Shown: piece by piece, positions 53,601 to 56,805 of the stretch
Layout: every line of letters begins with the position of its first letter
Position numbering within the stretch: position 1 is the first letter of the stretch
Origin: an uncultured Streptococcus sp.
GTDB lineage: Bacteria; Bacillota; Bacilli; Lactobacillales; Streptococcaceae
Direction: 5' to 3'
Assembly (NCBI GenBank): GCA_934215455.1
Contig: CAKPZX010000004.1
Span: forward strand, 1 to 56,805
Length of the DNA stretch: 56,805 nt
Program-made: the position numbers and the translations under genes
Notes under the pieces: model-generated
Told to the model about the DNA's origin: nothing
Seen by the model: only the letters and a program-made list of their open reading frames with translations
Database searches by the model: none

Positions 53601-56600
53601 AGACTGCTGAAATCACAAGCAAGAAATTGGTGGATCCAGCAACTGGTCAACCGACTGATGAAACAACGGTGACAGTAGCAGGGGAAGGTACATATACAAT
53701 CGATCCAACTACAGGAGCGGTGACCTTCACACCTGAAAAAGACTTCGTTGGTACTGCAACTGGTGTGACAGTTCAAGCGACTGCAACGATTACCAATGCG
53801 AACGGTAAGACAGCAACTATCACATCTGATGCAACTTATACACCAACAGTTGTAGCGGCTGTTCCAACAGCAAGCCCTGCAACTTCAAAAGATATCCAAG
53901 GTGCTACTCAAACCGGTACACCAACCTTTGCAGGAAAAACTGTTCAGGTAAATGGTGAAGATAAAGCTATTACCATTAAAGACAATAGCTACACATTGCT
54001 AGATAAAGATGGTAACGAAGTTTCAACGACACCAGCTTATGCAGCTGATGGTACGACTGAAATCGGTACTTACTCAATCGATCCTACAACTGGACAAGTA
54101 ACCTTTACTCCATCAGACAAATCATACACTGGAGCAGTCACACCAGCCAAGGTTCAAGCTGAAAGCTCAAACGGTATTAAGGTGGACACAACTTACACGC
54201 CTGAAATTGTTCCAGTAACACCAACAGCTACTCCAGCAGAAACAGAAGATATCCAAGGTGCTACACAAACTGGTAAACCTGAATTCAAGGGTGGAACAGT
54301 GACCATTGATGGTGTTGAGAAGACTGTAGCCATCAATGAAAATGTTCCAGCAACCTTCGATGATGGTTCAACAACCAAGACGGTTGACGGTGTAGGTACT
54401 TTCACAGTAGCTGCAGATGGAACCGTAACCTTCGTTCCTGAAAAAACATTCATCGGTACAGCGCCAGCTGTAACTGTTGTTCGTGAAGACATGAATGGAA
54501 CTAAGGCTTCAGCGACTTACACACCAACAGTGACTCCGGTAACGCCAACTGCAGCCCCAGCTGAATCAACGGGTGTTCAAGGTGCGACTCAAACTGGTAA
54601 ACCTGTATTCACTGAAGGTGACAGCCGTGTGCCAATGAACGATGATGTTGCTGCAACATTTGACGATGGCTCAACTACGAAGACAGTAGATGGCGTTGGT
54701 ACTTATACAGTAGCAGCAGACGGTACTGTTACATTTGTTCCAGACCCAAGCTTTACTGGTACAGCACCAGCCGTAACCGTTGTTCGTGAAGATAAGAACG
54801 GAAGCAAAGCTTCAGCAACTTACACACCAACTGTAAATCCAGTCACTCTCACTCCAACAAATAAAGTTTCTGAAGATATTCAAAATGTTCCTCAAACAGA
54901 AACTCCTACATTTGCTTTGAGTGATGATGAAACTGCTCAAATTACAAGTAAGAAATTGATTGACCCTGCAACAGGTCAACCAACCGATGAAACCACTGTA
55001 ACAGTAGCAGGTGAAGGAACTTACACAATCGATCCTACTACAGGAGCAGTAACCTTTACTCCTGAAAAAGACTTTGTCGGAACTGCAACTGGCGTGAAAG
55101 TCCAAGCGACTGCAACAATTACCAATGCAGACGGTAAAACTTCAACTATCACTTCGGATGCAAGTTACACACCAACAGTTGTAGCAGCTGTTCCAACAGC
55201 TAATCCAGCTAAATCTAAAGATATCCAAGGTGCGACACAAACTGGAACACCAACCTTTGCAGGAACAACTGTTCAAGTAAATGGTCAAGATAAAGCTATC
55301 ACCATTAAAGATAATAGCTACACACTTTTGGATAACGATGGTAATGAAGTAACAAGCACACCAGCTTATGCAGCAGACGGTACAACTGAAATTGGTACTT
55401 ACTCAATTGATTCAGCAACTGGACAAGTAACCTTCACACCAACTGACAAATCTTATACAGGTAAAGTAACGCCTGTTAAGGTTCAAGCTGAAAGCTCAAA
55501 CGGCATCAAGGTGGATACAACCTACACACCTGAAATTGTTCCAGTAACCCCAACAGCTACACCAGCTGAAACAACTGATATTCAAGGTGCTACTCAAACA
55601 GGTAAACCTGAATTCAAGGGTGGAACCGTAACAGTTGATGGCGTTGAGAAAACAGTAGAAATCAATGAAGATGTTCCAGCAACATTTGATGATGGTTCAA
55701 CTACCAAGACTGTTGACGGCGTTGGTACTTACACAGTAGCAGCAGACGGAACAGTGACATTCGTACCTGAGAAATCATTCACAGGTAAAGCACCAGCCGT
55801 AACAGTTGTTCGTGAAGATAAGAACGGAACCAAAGCTTCTGCAACTTACACACCAACTGTGACACCAGTAACACCAACAGCTGCACCAGCTGAAACAACT
55901 GATATTCAAGGTGCAACTCAAACAGGTAAGCCTGTATTTACTGAAGGCGATAGCCGTGTGCCAATGAACGATGATGTTCCAGCAACATTTGATGATGGCT
56001 CAACTACGAAGACTGTTGACGGCGTTGGTACTTACACTGTAGCAGCAGACGGAACAGTGACATTCGTACCTGAGAAATCATTTACTGGTACTGCACCAGC
56101 GGTAACTGTTGTTCGTGAAGACATGAACGGAACAAAAGCTTCCGCGACTTACACACCAACTGTAACTCCAGTAACACCGACAGCTCAGCCAGCTGAAACA
56201 ACTGGTAAACAAGGTCAAACCCAAACAGGTAAACCTGAATTTACTGAAGGCAACAGCCGTGTGCCAATGAACGATGACGTTCCAGCAACATTTGATGATG
56301 GCTCAACTACCAAGACATTAGATGGCGTTGGTACTTACACAGTAGCAGCAGACGGAACAGTAACCTTTGTCCCTGAAAAATCATTCACAGGTAAAGCACC
56401 AGCCGTAACAGTTGTTCGTGAAGATAAGAACGGAACCAAAGCTTCTGCAACTTACACACCAACTGTAACTCCAGTAACTCCAACAGCAACACCAGCTGAA
56501 TCTACTGGACCTCAAGGTCTTGTTCAAACTGGAACTGTAACCTTCACTGAAGGTGATGAAGTAGCTCCAATTAACAAGGATTCGATTACTCTTCTTGATG

Positions 56601-56805
56601 AAAATGGTCAACCAGCAGCATCTGTAGTTGCTAAGTCACCAGAAGGTAAAGAAATTGGTACTTTCACAGTTGATAAAGACACAGGTGTAGTTACTTTCAC
56701 ACCGACAGATAAATCTTATTCAGGTGATGTTGTCCCAGTTAAGGTTCAAGCAGCTGATACAAATGGAACTACAGTTGAAACAACTTATACACCGAAGATT
56801 ACTCC
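50618..56805 (+). CDS. CshA-like fibrillar surface adhesin (3' end outside the window)
   Basis: At least 2062 residues are visible and the frame is open at the window end. A YSIRK-type signal reads FSIRKLNVGVCSVLLG and the signal region ends near SAAAEEK. A Ser/Thr/Ala-rich spacer runs to a basic patch RGRRRTRRALG (about 167-178). A non-repetitive region of about 500 residues follows, including a GEVED-type domain (IYGWVDFNQNGTFDEDE ... GEVEDF). From about residue 700 the protein is built of CshA-type fibril repeats of about 80-120 residues, typically D(I/V)QGATQTG...GVGTYTVAADGTVTFVPE...SATYTPTV. Any LPXTG anchor lies outside. By analogy with CshA it should form surface fibrils and bind host glycoproteins or other bacteria. 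ATG 50618 has ATGGAGGT upstream. Confidence 0.88.
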   Translation, partial: MGKDLFNDRISRFSIRKLNVGVCSVLLGTLVMVGTAASAAAEEKTDTTSENVAAVATASEAPATSAATSAASTAETTSTYDANAAITAPATSTAAASTSAASSTSTATSAASTAPETSTAATPKLEATTPGNMAVEAASTSADKKEETAAGVEAPSATHTPSTEETRGRRRTRRALGDANDPNLIGDDVEDATSTPKVEKPGYTTNVNPADLASQISWLDFGDTANWTGTTTTSSGRLALQVGSTYTKEIMPGYVVTIKVKSLKPFQATEIYKKRLEERGATEVEKATYDPNAKNGYVSGTSDQTALAELNAGHEAKVIAEAQNNWTEIRSEGINTGTKQTTISSELNGGNIGIQFDISATFRGKVVKPAIVMADGESANPGELVLFTTNGEGWKHIGEWKKSIRRYNVTYIPQDTNKLFGPNPSTTIDGMNFPSTNLNQLRNTTMVGPDKKAVAWKYFGSADLTTGGLGTGVFGPNISAGDVDVPLVMTRGASEIGLYIASGGKQSAMMGFFPIDEGDAPESYGKAMHTIATVDGVSGKKVSQPYLGHLSPDMDENTPLNWYGDDNTITADEGIDQLLPDDLKGKTNEMIKMDRTKPGNYTISVEAHTDGASQANIYGWVDFNQNGTFDEDERSNLATITTDGIVELTFANSKTYIDPSVNELGVRLRIAKNANEIESPTGMAFSGEVEDFRTQITHPPKGEFKETTGLQGAKQTATVAFTARGLQGYSLTEAAKIDETIEPYIVDSNGNKATLDAEGYYVVPGQGKYKVTGNGKDVDVEFIPEDHFLGTADGISIRRTDSNGYDTGWSTKFPADEANVDTVLNTMDGLYIPTVTPTDIEGVDKTSTDVQGATQTGTPTFNTTTTNANGEKISVTPSLTYPAKLVDPATGQVTNATSVTVAGEGTYSIDDATGQVTFVPEPGFTGTAQGVTVSVTAPVGKDKDGTVRDEYLKTATAKYTPTVTPITVTPTDKVSADVQNVPQTQTPTFDLSNDKTAEITSKKLVDPATGQPTDETTVTVAGEGTYTIDPTTGAVTFTPEKDFVGTATGVTVQATATITNANGKTATITSDATYTPTVVAAVPTASPATSKDIQGATQTGTPTFAGKTVQVNGEDKAITIKDNSYTLLDKDGNEVSTTPAYAADGTTEIGTYSIDPTTGQVTFTPSDKSYTGAVTPAKVQAESSNGIKVDTTYTPEIVPVTPTATPAETEDIQGATQTGKPEFKGGTVTIDGVEKTVAINENVPATFDDGSTTKTVDGVGTFTVAADGTVTFVPEKTFIGTAPAVTVVREDMNGTKASATYTPTVTPVTPTAAPAESTGVQGATQTGKPVFTEGDSRVPMNDDVAATFDDGSTTKTVDGVGTYTVAADGTVTFVPDPSFTGTAPAVTVVREDKNGSKASATYTPTVNPVTLTPTNKVSEDIQNVPQTETPTFALSDDETAQITSKKLIDPATGQPTDETTVTVAGEGTYTIDPTTGAVTFTPEKDFVGTATGVKVQATATITNADGKTSTITSDASYTPTVVAAVPTANPAKSKDIQGATQTGTPTFAGTTVQVNGQDKAITIKDNSYTLLDNDGNEVTSTPAYAADGTTEIGTYSIDSATGQVTFTPTDKSYTGKVTPVKVQAESSNGIKVDTTYTPEIVPVTPTATPAETTDIQGATQTGKPEFKGGTVTVDGVEKTVEINEDVPATFDDGSTTKTVDGVGTYTVAADGTVTFVPEKSFTGKAPAVTVVREDKNGTKASATYTPTVTPVTPTAAPAETTDIQGATQTGKPVFTEGDSRVPMNDDVPATFDDGSTTKTVDGVGTYTVAADGTVTFVPEKSFTGTAPAVTVVREDMNGTKASATYTPTVTPVTPTAQPAETTGKQGQTQTGKPEFTEGNSRVPMNDDVPATFDDGSTTKTLDGVGTYTVAADGTVTFVPEKSFTGKAPAVTVVREDKNGTKASATYTPTVTPVTPTATPAESTGPQGLVQTGTVTFTEGDEVAPINKDSITLLDENGQPAASVVAKSPEGKEIGTFTVDKDTGVVTFTPTDKSYSGDVVPVKVQAADTNGTTVETTYTPKIT
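53552..56209 (+). repeat. two tandem copies of a four-module block in the adhesin
   Basis: Four successive CshA-type modules, starting at 53552 (QNVPQT), 53891 (QGATQTGTPTF), 54248 (QGATQTGKPEF) and 54572 (QGATQTGKPVF), recur in the same order at 54881, 55220, 55577 and 55901. The offset is 1329 bp (443 codons) for every one of the four. A further partial run begins near 56205 with a module like the fourth. Within copies the nucleotide differences are mostly synonymous. Confidence 0.85.

Noticed and set aside
51583..56611. Several minus-strand open frames across the adhesin gene
   Set aside because: They are shadows of the repetitive coding sequence: they recur with the repeats, lack ribosome sites and encode Ser/Cys-rich strings without domains.
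53160..56805. Regularly spaced repeats that might suggest a CRISPR-like array
   Set aside because: The repeats are in one open reading frame, 300-400 bp long, and translate to CshA-type modules.

Overview
The window is chromosomal DNA of a low-GC Gram-positive coccus and fits an oral Streptococcus of the mitis/sanguinis group. The evidence is a GlnP with two fused substrate-binding domains, a pyrR-pyrB leader attenuator, a fruR-fruK-fruA operon, a dapB-cca-ABC-F cluster, a SEC10/PgrA-type surface protein and a CshA-type fibrillar adhesin. S. parasanguinis or a close relative is my guess from gene content; no species marker is present. Most of the window is ordinary core genome. I see no tRNA, rRNA, CRISPR array, prophage or intact insertion sequence.

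Layout. 1-3300: glutamine ABC transporter glnPQ on the minus strand, with a perfect GlnR-type operator in the divergent region shared with a CPBP protease-like gene (3334-4272). 4375-8460: a two-component system (minus) divergent from an ABC exporter with two permeases (plus), arranged like bacitracin/lantibiotic sensing-and-resistance loci. 8759-17459: uvrB, two small enzymes, a patch of poorly conserved membrane proteins with one decayed copy, a NUDIX hydrolase, a second ABC exporter, a thioesterase and an HAD phosphatase. 17588-18783: a PhnA-like zinc-ribbon protein, a strongly folded BOX-like element and a Pr6Pr-family membrane protein.

18853-23486 is the pyrimidine region: promoter, PyrR-binding leader with terminator, pyrR, pyrB, then two intact genes that look like carA and carB but have lost catalytic residues. 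The carA-like product lacks the glutaminase Cys and His. The carB-like product is only 579 residues and stops just after the first half of CarB. This apparently catalytically dead carbamoyl-phosphate synthase pair is the most unusual thing in the window.

23524-26953: pepT, a Cof-type phosphatase and an S24-type repressor (minus), then a GNAT acetyltransferase. 27020-34061: lepA, a lipoprotein, a YkgJ-type cysteine-cluster protein, a YjjG-like phosphatase, and the rpsP-khpA ... rimM-trmD ribosome-maturation group, interrupted by a MazG-like pyrophosphohydrolase and an AT-rich alpha/beta hydrolase. 34200-36521: a coiled-coil SEC10/PgrA-type surface protein without a usable LPXTG. 36750-40365: the fructose PTS operon with a cre-like site. 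40489-42631: three small secreted or anchored proteins of unknown function; the middle one has an in-frame stop and the outer two are paralogues. 42833-50414: DUF1149, DegV, dapB, cca, a Uup-like ABC-F ATPase, a DUF308/HdeD-like membrane protein, glucokinase and thyA. 50618 to the end: a CshA-like adhesin that runs off the window. Its repeat region contains a four-module block duplicated in tandem at exactly 1329 bp.

All calls come from reading the sequence and from recalled family knowledge; no database search was run.
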